From positions 69,224 through 133,223 of the forward strand of contig MNCI01016127.1 of assembly GCA_015680685.1 (NCBI GenBank): a DNA stretch of 64,000 nucleotides. The letters are read 5' to 3'. A program made the position numbers and the translations under genes. The notes under the pieces are model-generated. The model saw nothing but the letters and a program-made list of their open reading frames with translations. It made no database searches and had not been told where the DNA came from. This document shows, one piece after another, positions 1-9,992 of this stretch (position 1 is the stretch's first letter; the number at the start of each line of letters is the position of its first letter). The DNA comes from Gnetum montanum (lineage: Eukaryota > Streptophyta > Gnetopsida > Gnetales > Gnetaceae).

Positions 1-1865
1 TAAAAAGAGCAATTACATTCCATTACTACAAGGAGTGGAAAAATAANCCTTATTGTTTCCCCATTATATTAGGTAGAAGTTGGTTAGCAATAGCTGATGT
101 GGTAATTAATTGTAGATATAGCCAACTTCAACTCTCATTTGCAAATTTCACTTTTACACTAAATATATATGATAAGGTAAAAGAAGTTCATTTAAATATA
201 GACTTGAATGAAGCAAGAATGCTCTACAGTCTACCAACTTTAGCAATGGCACAAAATAGGGAAACCTTAGTGTTAAATAATTTTGAAGAAGGAACTTTAG
301 ATCTCTCAACCAAGGAAAAATAAGATCTCCTAGATCAAACTCTAAATTTGGGGTCAGGAAATATTGGAGAAATAAATCAACCAACAAATAAAGATTCCTT
401 GGATCTTATAGAATTACCTAATATGCTTAAGTATATTTTTTTAGATCCAAATAAGACATTAATAATAAACTCCCAACTTACTAATGAGTAATAAAACAAA
501 CTATTAGAAATATTGCATAGAAAATCTAAGGCATTTGCATGGTGCTATGAGGACCTTCACCAAGGAATCTCACCCAACATCTACAAACATCATATCTAAC
601 TAGAAGACAATGTCAAACTAGTAAGAATTCCCCCAAGACTAATTAATCTTTCCTTAAAAAAAATAGTTAAGGACAAAATTTCAAATCTTTGTAAAGAAAA
701 AATCATTTATCCAATACCAGATAGTGAATGGGTAAGCCCCATTACTGTAATACCAAAAAATGGTGAACATAGAGAGTTTGTGTAGACTAGACGATTGAAC
801 CAAAACACAAAAAGGGATCATTTTCCATTACCATACATAGATAAAATTCTAGAAAAATTAGAAGGACATGAATACTATTATTTTTTGGATGGATTTAGTG
901 GTTACAATTAGGTAGCTATAGCCCCTAAAGACCAACATAAAACAACCTTTATAGCTTCTTATAGAACTTTCACTTATAGACGAATGCCTTTTGGCCTTTG
1001 TAATGGACCAACCACTTTTCAAAGAGCCACAATCTCAATATTTTTAGATAGTTTAGAAGATTATCTTGAAGTCTTTATGGATGATTTTTCAGTTTATGGA
1101 GATATTTATGATGAAACCTTACAACATCTTGAACATGTCTTAGATAGATGTATAGATAAAAACTTAAAACTAAGTTGGGAAAAAAATCACTTAATGGTTA
1201 CAAGTGGTGTAGTATTCAGACATGTTATTTCTAAAGAAGGCGTAAGAATGGATGATGAGAAAATAAGAATCATATCTACTCTTCTAGCTTTAACCAATTT
1301 AAAGACTCTTCAATCTTTTCTAGGACATGCTGAATATTATAGAAGATTTATCAAAGACTTCTCAAAAATTGCTAAACCATTATATATGCTCTTAGAAAAG
1401 GATGTTTCATTTGTTTGGACCAATGAACATCACGAAGTAGTTTTGGAACTTAAAAAATTAATAACCATAACCCCTATATTAAATGCACCAAATTTGGATT
1501 ATCCATTCGATTTAATGTGTGACAATAGTGACATAGTAGTAGGGGTAGTTTTTGGATTGTACATTGATAATAAACCAAGAGTAATTTAATATGTATCTAA
1601 AAGTCTAGACCAAGCCCAAGTAAATTATACAACTACATAAAAAGAACTATTAGCCATAGTATATGCTCGAGATAAATTTAGAGATTATTTAATTGGATAT
1701 AAAACTAGAGTATATTCTAATCATTCAGCCATTAAATTCCTAGCTACCAAAAAAATAGAAAATGTAAGAATAATGAGATGATGCTTATTACTCTAAGAAT
1801 TTGACTTAGCTATTCTAAATAGAAAAAGGTAGGAAAAATGTAGTAGTAGATAATATTTCTAGGCT
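1..1865 (+). pseudogene. pol remnant: retropepsin end, reverse transcriptase, RNase H
   Basis: Translation in shifting frames gives the C-terminal flap of retropepsin (GRSWLAIADVVI at about 70-105), a linker, then RT from about 590. The RT thumb-palm ORF runs 984-1589 with PFGLCNGPTTFQ and the catalytic FMDDF at 1074-1088, so both active-site aspartates survive here. RNase H follows from about 1500 (FDLMCDNSD, then KELLAIVYA, then YSNHSAIKFL, where the usual Asp is Asn). In a live element this protein copies element RNA into DNA inside the virus-like particle. In-frame stops at about 783, 910 and 1588 and a missing start show it is inactive. FMDDFSVYG is typical of the Athila/Tat group. Confidence 0.85.
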
Positions 1866-2039
1866 AAAAACTCTTGATGAGAATTGAACAAAAGGAATTT
1901 TTCATGATGAATTTCCTGATGAACAACTTTTTTTTACAACGAAAGATCCTTGGTTTACTGATATAGCCAACTATCTTGCCACTATGAAACTCCTACCAAT
2001 TAGACTGACTAAGGAAGAAAAATAATCTGTCTTATGTGG

Positions 2040-3339
2040 CATATCTAGATACATTTGGAGTAGTTTGTACCTCTATAGAATATGTACAAATAACATAGCA
2101 AGAAGATGTGTGGTTGAAAATGAACAACAAGAAATTTTACAAATGTGCCATGATGATTTAGGGGGAGGTTATTTTGATAACAAATATACTGCTATCAAAA
2201 TCCTTCAAAGTGGATTATATTGGCCCTCTAATTTTAAAGATGCACATAAGTATGTGCAAGAGTGTGAAAATGTCAATGAATGGGTGCCATAACAAAAAGA
2301 CATGAAATACCCTTAAAACCCATTATAATAATAGAACCATTTGATGTGTGGGGTATAGAATTTTTAGAATCATTTCCACCATCTAATGGATGTCAATACA
2401 TTTTGATTTTTATCGACTATGTTACCAAATGAGTAGAAGCAAAAGCCACCCCAACAAATGATGTAAAGGTAGTTGTAGCGTTCCTTAGGGAAAATACTTT
2501 AACATGCTTTGAAACTCCATAGGTGATCATTAGTGATTAGGAAACCCACTTTGTCATTAAAATCATGGAAAATTTACTTTAAGTCTTATGGTATCCAACA
2601 TAAGATAGCTACTGCCTATCATCCACAAACAAATGGCCAAGTAGAGAATGATAATAGAATTATCTTAAATATCTTAACAAAAACTATATGTACCAAAGGG
2701 AAGGATTGGTCTAAAAAATTACAAGATGTACTTTGGGCTTATAGAATTACTTATAAATTAAGTTTAGGATATTTACCTTATCAATTGGTTTATGGTAAGT
2801 TATGTCTATTACCAATTGAACTGAAATATCAATCTTTACAATTAGCCCAACATCTTAATTTTGATAAAGACATGAACCAAGCCTCTAGAATTAATCAACT
2901 TCATGAACTTGATGAAATGAGGCTACATGCTCTGAACAAGCAAAGAATTGTAAAAAGATAAATGAAAACATTACATGATAGGAGTATTTTTAAAAAACAA
3001 TTATCCATAGGTGATAAAGTTTTACTTTACAATATGAGACTACATACATTTCTAGGGAAATTAACAACTAGATGGGAAGGCCCTTATTTAGTTATTAAAT
3101 TAGATCATAATGGAACTATCCTCATATCACCTATTAATGATTCCTCAACAACATTCCTAGTTAATGATCAAACACTTAAGTTATATCATCAACACCACAT
3201 TGAAGAACCTAGAGAAGATGAATTAATAGAGCTAAGTGATCCAACATATCCCACTATAGATGAATTAAATGAAAACCATTCATTAGAAGTCATAGATTTT
3301 AAATATACCCCTAAACTAGACTATTTCATCATTGAATAA
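2040..3339 (+). pseudogene. integrase remnant
   Basis: The piece at 2065-2292 is the zinc-binding region, but the HHCC set is degraded: the final Cys pair has become C-x-N. The catalytic core follows. It reads PFDVWGIEF, then IDYVTK, then VIISD at about 2522, where a stop replaces the next residue, then HPQTNGQVEN with the catalytic Glu. ORFs 2533-2961 and 2962-3339 are one frame split by a single TAA. The C-terminal part has the GPY/F-like LTTRWEGPYLVI and no chromodomain. It would insert the element cDNA into host chromosomes. It is about 60% similar by eye to the integrase at 56420-57660. Confidence 0.85.
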
Positions 3340-3560
3340 AGAACTACTTTCAATCTACAGCTTTTACCTTGAAAAATGTAGAGGATAATAGGGCATTCTA
3401 TTGTGAGTCAGGACTATAAAGAATTTGGTAGAATCATGTCTGAAATGCAAGGGAGAAGGACAACTCCTCCTACCTTGAAATAGATAGGTTTAAACCCAAA
3501 ATCCAACTAATGGTGAGCCATGACTAATATGTGTATTACACATAATAAATTTCATTGTTT

Positions 3561-4910
3561 TAAAACAATATTCTTTAAGTACATTGTTCTTAAGTCAAGG
3601 TAGCTACATAGCTTAGTTTAGGGTAATGCTTATTAGTGTTTGGTTTCTATTAAATGCTTACTTGGATGAGTCACTAAGGTGGAAAGAGTGTGTAACATTG
3701 TACATTATTTCCTTAGTAGTAAAAGGCATCTATCTATATTAAGCCATGTCAGCAACCTTTACAAGATGAAATTGACTCCCACAAGAACCTCATGGTTGAA
3801 ACCAGTGATAAAGGATATGATAGTAGGTTATAACCAAATTAGAAGCTAAAACAAGAACAAGTTAGGGAATTAATTAGATGTGAGTAATGCATCTTGGATC
3901 CTTAAATCATAGGAGAGGTTTAAACATTAATGTTATAAGACTTTCTTACACCTAATGAAGGTAATGTATGTATGTAAACATTATATAGAATCATAGATGT
4001 AAATTATATAAAGACATTGTATATTAATGTTATATATATCTTATATATATAATTATATATGTGTAAATTATAATATGATTATAATATATAAAAATTATAA
4101 ACTATATAAATATTTTCAAATTTGGACAATAAGCCCATCGACGCTAATGACGTGGATGGAAACATTGATGGTTGATGATGACACTAGGGAGACAGTGGCA
4201 TTGGAACTAGTACTAGTGATGACATGGCACATAAGAGTGACAATAGAGCACAATTCAACAAGGGTTTTTAGTAGGGAATGATTGTAGCAGTGGCCAAACT
4301 AGCATAGGTAGGGTAGATCACGGTACTTCAAGGGTTTTTTGGCACACAAAGGTAGAATGTAGCGTGGTTAGGATAGCATGTGTTAGGATGTGATAGTGTG
4401 CACTAGGAGGTGACGATGAGTGCAATAGTGACAATGGCCTAGGCAAGCAATGATAGCAGTGGGCTAGGATAGCATCAACATTGTAGAATAGCAACAGCGA
4501 CAGAAGGAGACGATGGCGAGTGTGATGATGGTAGCAGCAATAGTGGTAGCAACCACAATGAATACCAATAATAACATCCACCATGGAAACAAAGGCCATA
4601 TATTTGGTATGCTACATGGTGCGCAAGGGTTTCTAGTGTTGCGCTAATGATGATGGAGAAGATGTCGCTCATGAATGTAATGTACTATCCTTCAAAGTCA
4701 CTCTTTTGGTCCATGAATCCCAATAAGTTAGTCATGGAGTAGAGTTTGCTAGTTATTTCAAGGAAGATTAACATCTTTTCCACCACTTTCATTAATTCCA
4801 TGTTAATATGAGGTATCAGGATGCCAAACCTTGCAGTTACACCGATATAAATGGATTGATATCAAATTCTACCATAGCAACCTATCATTAAAATAACTAT
4901 TTTTAAACAT
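3561..4910. other. Unassigned stretch, probably decayed 3' spacer of the first element
   Basis: No protein or RNA gene is recognised. 3955-4125 is a TA-rich microsatellite-like run (TATATA and ATTATA blocks). 4130-4690 is clearly more GC-rich and full of GTGATGA/TAGCAGTGG-like words. The minus-strand ORF there (4318-4599) is low-complexity His/Tyr/Ser and is not believed to be a gene. By position this could be the spacer that follows pol in related elements. Confidence 0.35.
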
Positions 4911-5423
4911 TGTAGAGTATAAATAATCTTTCAAAATTTGCACCTAGTGTGTATTATTTTGGGGGCATCATTTTTGTACAACTAGAGTGAATCCAAGAGG
5001 TACCAAGGTGTGCACAGGATTGATATCCAAGCAAACCCACATCAAATTGAAGACCAAATTTCCCTTGAAAAATTATTGTGCTAGGATTTGTTTAGCTTTG
5101 TGGTGATTAAAGACCATTAGAGTTCATTGTCAGACTTATTGATTTTATATTCATCTTGTAAATTTATAAACATAAGATTAGAAATACCTTTATGAATTGT
5201 TTCCAAATTAAGATGATCTAATTGATTCTAGTCTTCAACTTTCATGTTTTCTAGTTTAATTCTAGTGATTCATATATCTTGTTTTCTTTCAACTAGCGAA
5301 TCTTATATCATGAGTTTCCAAAGATTGTAGTTGGTGCCACTGAAATTTTTTATTTCTTGAGTGTACTTAGTACTGCTTACCTTCTTAATGCACTTAATAA
5401 GATAAGAGCCCTAAAAATCAAAT
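4911..5423 (-). pseudogene. Ty1/copia gag N-terminus, antisense and truncated
   Basis: Read on the minus strand from about 5350 down, the sequence encodes NFSGTNYNLWKL. This is the opening signature of copia-type gag (F-x-G-x-NY-x-x-W). Further gag-like coding follows with stops (NLQDEYKINKSDNEL at about 5110-5160). It lies directly downstream of a copia-type primer-binding site and LTR, in the correct order and orientation. The rest of the element is missing or unrecognisable below about 4900. Gag would form the virus-like particle. Confidence 0.6.
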
Positions 5424-5443
5424 GAACCAGTCTCTAACATCAA
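5424..5443 (-). promoter_or_regulatory. tRNA-iMet-type primer-binding site of the copia fragment
   Basis: On the minus strand TGATGTTAGAGACTGGTTC lies 3-4 bases after an LTR end in CA. Plant copia elements have TGGTATCAGAGC followed by TGGTTC here. Eight of the first twelve bases agree and most differences are transitions. Confidence 0.6.
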
Positions 5444-5445
5444 CT

Positions 5446-6350
5446 TGTTAATTTACACCTTAGTTGGGTAAGATAGTAAAGCAAGAACAAGCTATAGAAA
5501 TAGAAATTCAATTATGAAATTAGAATAAATACATCGAAAAAACAAGAAATTATCTTGGTGAAAGTATACAAAAACCCTAGAAATGGCTTGAACTCCTAGC
5601 AAGCCTTAGAAATCCAAGTCTTCTTTTCTTTGAGACTTACAATAGGCTTAGATCAAGCTTTCACAAGAGAAAGAAACTACAGCATGAATTATGCCTTATG
5701 CACCCTTTGATTTGGTGAAGATGTGTTTTGCTAAGAGCATCCAAGCATCCACTTATATAGTGGTCATAATGTCATGCTTTAGGTAAAAGACAAATTATAG
5801 AGTTATAATCCATAATTAATCATAGCCAAATTGGGGTTGTGTGCTTTTATATTATTTTGACATATTATATACTTTGGCTTTTGTTCTTTATAGTTAACAT
5901 GCCAAGAATAATTTGCCAACATGGCAATTGTTACAACATGAAGGAATTTTAAACATAAAATTAACAATACATCTGACAAAGATGACTTAAGGACAACCTC
6001 TAAAATCAAAGCAAGAAAAATCTAAAGTTATGATCCATGTGACTTTTATTTGAAAGTAAGGGTTATGACCTTGTAGCTGTTTCCTCCATAACACTTGAGG
6101 CTTCTTAAAAGTCCATTTTCTAGATTATGATATTGGTGACTAATGAGCTATGATAATAAGAGTTACACATGTTATAATGTTGAAGCATCTTGTACTAAGT
6201 TCAAGTAGGAATAATATAAGCTTCAAGATTAGTGTGACCTTTAGTTGGAAAATAAGGATTATGACATTTTGGAGCATCTCAATATAAGACTTTAAGACTA
6301 CTTTGAAAGTCCATTTTTAGATTATAATGATGCCTCATGGGAAAAGGTGG
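5446..6350 (-). repeat. LTR of an antisense Ty1/copia element
   Basis: The LTR ends (minus strand) in ...ATTAACA at 5446, next to the primer-binding site. A TATA box (TATATAA) lies at 5753-5759, giving an R-U5 of about 280 bases. U3 extends upward to at least 6350; its outer end was not found. U3 contains an imperfect direct repeat of about 110 bp (6038-6145 and 6235-6347). Confidence 0.55.
6038..6347. repeat. Imperfect direct repeat pair in copia U3
   Basis: 6038-6145 and 6235-6347 share the same word order: GTGAC-TTT, then AAGGRTTATGAC, then AGTCCATTTT-TAGATTATRAT. The copies start about 197 bp apart. It lies in the presumed U3 and may be a duplicated enhancer. Confidence 0.5.
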
Positions 6351-6399
6351 CAATTTGAATCACACTTTGACATTGTTATGAAACTGAAAGTTGAACTTT

Positions 6400-6545
6400 T
6401 TAATTTTCTTCAATTAAAATTCTTTGTATTATTTTTATGGAATTTTTTAAATAATTTATTACTTAGTGAAATTTCATTAGAATTGAACATGTGACCCAAG
6501 AATACTCAGTGAAAACTCTTGCCACTAAGGTAACACATCATTAGT
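6400..6545 (-). repeat. tRNA-derived SINE candidate
   Basis: Minus strand from 6540: an A-box-like TTACCTTAGTGGCAAGAG is followed about 30 bases later by a B-box-like GTTCAATTCT (6479-6488). This is the internal RNA polymerase III promoter layout of tRNA-headed SINEs. The remaining body is AT-rich. No clear tail or target duplication was found. Confidence 0.4.
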
Positions 6546-6734
6546 GTACTTTTTTATAATTATTCAAAAGTATAGTATTGGTTATATGTCTTTGAGTATA
6601 GTTAGTTAAATTATTTTGGTTGTAACATCATTCCTTTTCCCCAAACCAATAATAGAATTTGACTTTTCTTTTAGGTTCTTTGCTTGATTTTAAAGTTACC
6701 CTAATTTTTTAACATGATAATCATCATCATCCTA

Positions 6735-7150
6735 GCCTTGTCATAACAAAATGTGGTTGGCTACATGAGTTTTTTTTCACCATTGACCTCTATGAAAAGC
6801 TAGATCTTTGTTTATTTGTAATTTCTTAAAATTATCATCAATCATTTTCTTCCATGTCTTTTTAGTTTTTATTTTTTATGAGCTTGGTATCTAATATTAT
6901 TTGCACATGATCAAACCATTTAAGATGTCATATTTTTAGCTTGTCTAACAAAACCGCTTTAAGTCTTTTTCTAATATCCATATTATTTATTTTATCTCTT
7001 TTGCTAACATTTAGCATCCATCTAAGCATTCACATTTCTACTAAATTCATTTCTTGTTCAAGCCCCTTTTGTACAACCCAACATTCAACATTTCCTAAGA
7101 TAGCAATCTCGATTACTACCCTATAAAATTTTTGAACATGATGCATCATC
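6735..7150 (-). pseudogene. RTE-type LINE ORF2 C-terminus, antisense
   Basis: The minus-strand translation gives ILGNVECWVVQKG, then LVEMWMLRWMLNVSKRDKI, then IRKRLKAVLLDKL, HLKWFDHVQ and KDMEENDDNFKKLQI. These match in order the RT C-terminal tail of plant RTE-like LINEs (EMRMLRWM, RLRWFGHVQ and the WEE/DL motif). Only this 3' tail is present, as expected for a 5'-truncated LINE insertion. Stops and frame changes make it a pseudogene. It differs from the L1-type LINEs elsewhere in the window. Confidence 0.75.
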
Positions 7151-7245
7151 AAAATGCTAAAACATTTGAAAAGTATCAATTTCATATTTTTATATGTGAA
7201 AAATAATTTTTAAAAGTAAAAAAAGCATAGGAGAACAAATAAATA

Positions 7246-7385
7246 TAGTGTAGTAAATGAGCAATAAGATAAATAAACTTTAAAATTTTATAAATTTTAT
7301 CATTTATGTTTAAAAATTTATGGATGCTAAGAAAAATTTTTAAGTTCATTTGGGATACATACTTTCTATGCTTTACTATACACTA
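7246..7385. mobile_element. MITE candidate
   Basis: A 140-bp AT-rich block begins TAGTGTAGTAAATGAG and ends, read in reverse complement, TAGTGTATAGTAAAGCATAG. Inner parts also pair (AACTTTAAAATTTT with GAACTTAAAAATTTT). A flanking TA dinucleotide may be the target duplication. No coding capacity. Confidence 0.35.
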
Positions 7386-8135
7386 CATTATATACTTTTT
7401 GACTAGGTTTTCATTTAATTAGAAAAGTAAATAACACTAGTAATAATTGTGTATATGTATATATGTATGGAGGATACCTGCTAGTTATACCTAAGTGTAT
7501 TGTAACAATCTTTTAAAAAACTATAAGTATTATAGTAATGCCTACTAGGATTTTGAAATTCTAACCTAATCCACTCCCTTGAAAAAAAAATTTATTTCCT
7601 CCAATCATTTAAGATGTGTAAGTTTTTGAAACCTAAATTTATTTGATTATATGTATCCCTTTGACATATAACTAATGTAATACTTTGCTAGAAATTACAT
7701 TAGACATTAAGAAGTGTGACTAAAAGTGGCAATCTTCTGCATGTAAATCCTTGCTAGAAAATGAGATAACCAATTAAGTCACTTCTCATTAAGTAATCAT
7801 GGCTTCATATAATATATGTAAATTTTTATTTCATATATATTTAAACATAGGAAATGGAATGGCCCTACCATTGCCTAAGTAACATCGTACACATACTTGC
7901 ATTAAATGATGAAAGATATGAGTCTTTATATTATATTATCAATAGCAATGACAATGATAATGATGAATGGTATGCTACTTAAAAATCATTGCTAGATGCC
8001 AAAAACAAATTCCAATATGAGTTAAGAGATCAGATGATTTTGAAATTATGAGATAAAAATGAACAAGTTTAAACTATTGAGTGATTAAAATGTTATATTA
8101 AAATTGAAGCTTTATTATGTTCAAATGCATATAGG
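7386..8135. other. Unassigned AT-rich stretch
   Basis: No LTR, coding domain or RNA gene was recognised. There is a short GTATATGTATATATGTATG run near 7451-7469. Confidence 0.3.
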
Positions 8136-9015
8136 ATCTATTGGATAGATCTTATAGTTTCATGAAAAATAAATACAAAATCTATAAATTAATGAAGCAC
8201 CAATAGGGGCAACAAAAAAATCATACAAGTTTCTTTCTATAACATTATAATGTTGTCTCAAATAGGAAGTCATAACACACAAAAAAGATGGAGATCATCT
8301 TCAAGGGCTCCTAATTTTTACAACTGACAAATGTACTCTTCTTAGGGAAGTTGAATCCATTTTCTACTTTTAATTCAAAGATGATTAAAACTTAAGTGGA
8401 GCTTGCTAATAAGATTCTTATACTTCATTGGAATAGCAATTGAGAGAAAGTGAGCTTCTACATCTAGTTTATCATATCTAATATAATGTACATAAAATTA
8501 TATTTTACCTTCAACATTTGACCACATCTATGTTAAAACCTTCTACTTAACTAGTTGGAAAATATGCTTAGAATTTTATTGCACATCCTCCTAAGATATA
8601 TTCCATTTTCTTAATCATTGCATCCCCTAAAAATACCAACCATGGTTTCGCAAATTCTCAAGAACTACTATAGAGAATTTGTCTTCTCTTAAGATATGCA
8701 AGTTATGAGAGTTTGTAATGAATTAGTACAAGGCTTTTGTTTTTAAAAGTAATAAATCACATTCGCATAACTTTGAGTAAGGCATTTAACTCATCTAGAA
8801 AAAATGATTTTTATACTCTTTCAATATCTTTTCAAAGTTTAGCACTAAGTCTAGATCTCCAAACAATACATCCATACAATATAGTAGGATAGATGATATT
8901 GTGAAATTTTCTTTTTTGGCTTTTCAAGTATAGATGAATAAATTCTTGCATTTTTCTTACAAGCATACAGAGCCTTAAAACTTCATTCTATTCTTTCTTT
9001 GATGCCTTTCCCCCA
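8136..9015 (-). pseudogene. L1-type LINE reverse transcriptase, C-terminal half (antisense)
   Basis: This is homologous to 36531-37360 and 38455-39400 (same strand) and to 35640-36010 (opposite strand). The minus-strand protein runs IKERI-x-RG-x-KALYA and on into the L1 thumb and connection region. Stops abound. Element A interrupts it at 9015; the few bases after A (18939-18970, CCCCACTTATAATTATTTATAT) continue the LINE, matching CCCCACATGTAATTTTTCATAT at 39381. No endonuclease or 3' tail is visible in this copy. Confidence 0.7.
9011..9015. repeat. Target-site duplication of element A (left copy)
   Basis: CCCCA here and CCCCA at 18939-18943 directly flank the TGATGA...TCATCA element. The perfect 5-bp match, together with the interrupted LINE, fixes both ends of element A. 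Confidence 0.95.
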
Positions 9016-9869
9016 TGATGAACCACGATATAGGGAATACGATATCGCATTCGTGATATTGGGTCCACGATATCAGAGCCTTCCAAGTGCTATCAGGCAT
9101 TCGATATCGGGACTTGTCTTCTTGCCTATAAATAAGAGGTAGGTGCACTTGGTTTGGCAAAAAATTAGTCTTAGCTTGCCCAAAGTCTTACCTTTTTTCA
9201 CTTTCCAGAGATAGAATTATTTCTGAGTGTTTGCAATAGGAGTCATAAGTGAACAAATCTTTATTTGAGCATTGTGAACCTGAGCACACCTTGTGTATGG
9301 CAATAAAGATGAACTTTGTGATAAACCTTGTAGCATTCAGAATAGATTAATTAATGTTAATTATTATTACTTAATTATTTTCTTAGTACTTAATTCTTTT
9401 CTTAGTTAATTAATGTTCTTTCTCACCCTACAACTCTCCTAAGTAAGCACACACAGTACGACCACTTCGAGCATGCATGTAACGCTTGGTAACCTAGTAA
9501 CGATTAGCGCTTGGTAATCCTAGTAGTGTTGCAGTAGTTTTGGATGTGTACAGAAAGTGAGAATGGATGCTGGTGTTAGGACTAGTTAAAGCATAGTTAA
9601 GTAGTTAAATTAAATTAGTTACTTAATTATCTCTCTCCTCCCTTTGTAGCACTAGGACATAAAAACATAAAAAACTATAACAATCATGTACCTTAAGTTT
9701 GCTTAACCATACAATTGCACTATACAAGTAAGCTTACGAAGATAACGATTGACTAACCTATCGTTGTTCCACAAAGGCGCATAAGCACTTAGTCCTTGGA
9801 ATTTAACTAGATCATGCGTGGGCACTCATATTTGTATGATTGAGCATAGGGATACCTCGTTGCTCATCA
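9016..9869 (+). repeat. 5' LTR of element A
   Basis: TGATGAACC...GCTCATCA, 854 bp. TATA box (TATAAAT) at 9127, poly(A) signal AATAAA at 9302. U3 carries six GATATC-like hexamers in a fixed rhythm (see the array entry). The 3' LTR at 18116 is the partner but has one 14-bp unit fewer and is diverged throughout, so the insertion is old. Confidence 0.95.
9027..9133 (+). promoter_or_regulatory. Phased GATATC-like array and TATA box, element A 5' LTR
   Basis: Hexamers start at 9027 (gatata), 9041 (gatatc), 9055 (gatatt), 9069 (gatatc), 9089 (gctatc) and 9103 (gatatc). Steps are 14, 14, 14, 20 and 14; the TATA box begins 24 bp after the last start. The partner LTR has starts 18127, 18141, 18155, 18175, 18189 (14, 14, 20, 14) and TATA at 18213, again 24. 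A protein-binding function is inferred from the spacing only. Confidence 0.8.
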
Positions 9870-9888
9870 TTAGTGTCATTGCTAGGGA
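9870..9888 (+). promoter_or_regulatory. tRNA-Asp-type primer-binding site of element A
   Basis: TTAGTGTCATTGCTAGGGA follows the LTR directly. Plant Athila/Tat elements have TGGCGCCGTTGCCGGGGA here, complementary to tRNA-Asp. The differences are mostly transitions. B (20089) and C (43523) have less decayed versions. Confidence 0.8.
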
Positions 9889-9992
9889 CTTTATTGTTTG
9901 TGTGTTAATTAGAACTTAGAAAATCTTTCCCATCATTGGAATGAACCCTTAGGGTTGATTAAATATATATATTGCACACTGAATAAACAATT

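Larger units (their letters stand above)
1..3560 (+). mobile_element. Athila-type Ty3/gypsy element, lineage I, 5'-truncated by the window edge
   Basis: The window opens inside the protease of a Ty3/gypsy element. Reverse transcriptase, RNase H and integrase follow in the order PR-RT-RH-IN. The same family lies on the minus strand at 52690-64000 (element E). The two share the protease-RT linker, the integrase and the stretch just after pol: 3480-3530 here matches 56220-56290 reversed. The copy is dead, with many stops and frameshifts. No 3' LTR could be placed, so the end near 3560 is where similarity to E fades. Position 46 is an N. Confidence 0.85.

Noticed and set aside
3955-4125. Replication origin or centromere satellite
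   Set aside because: A short TA-rich run with no higher-order repeat.
4318-4599. His/Tyr-rich minus-strand gene
   Set aside because: Low-complexity product of a GTGATGA-rich region; no homolog pattern and no support on either side.
9027-9108. CRISPR-like array
   Set aside because: The units are 6 bp with 8-bp gaps in a plant LTR promoter; spacing and context do not fit.
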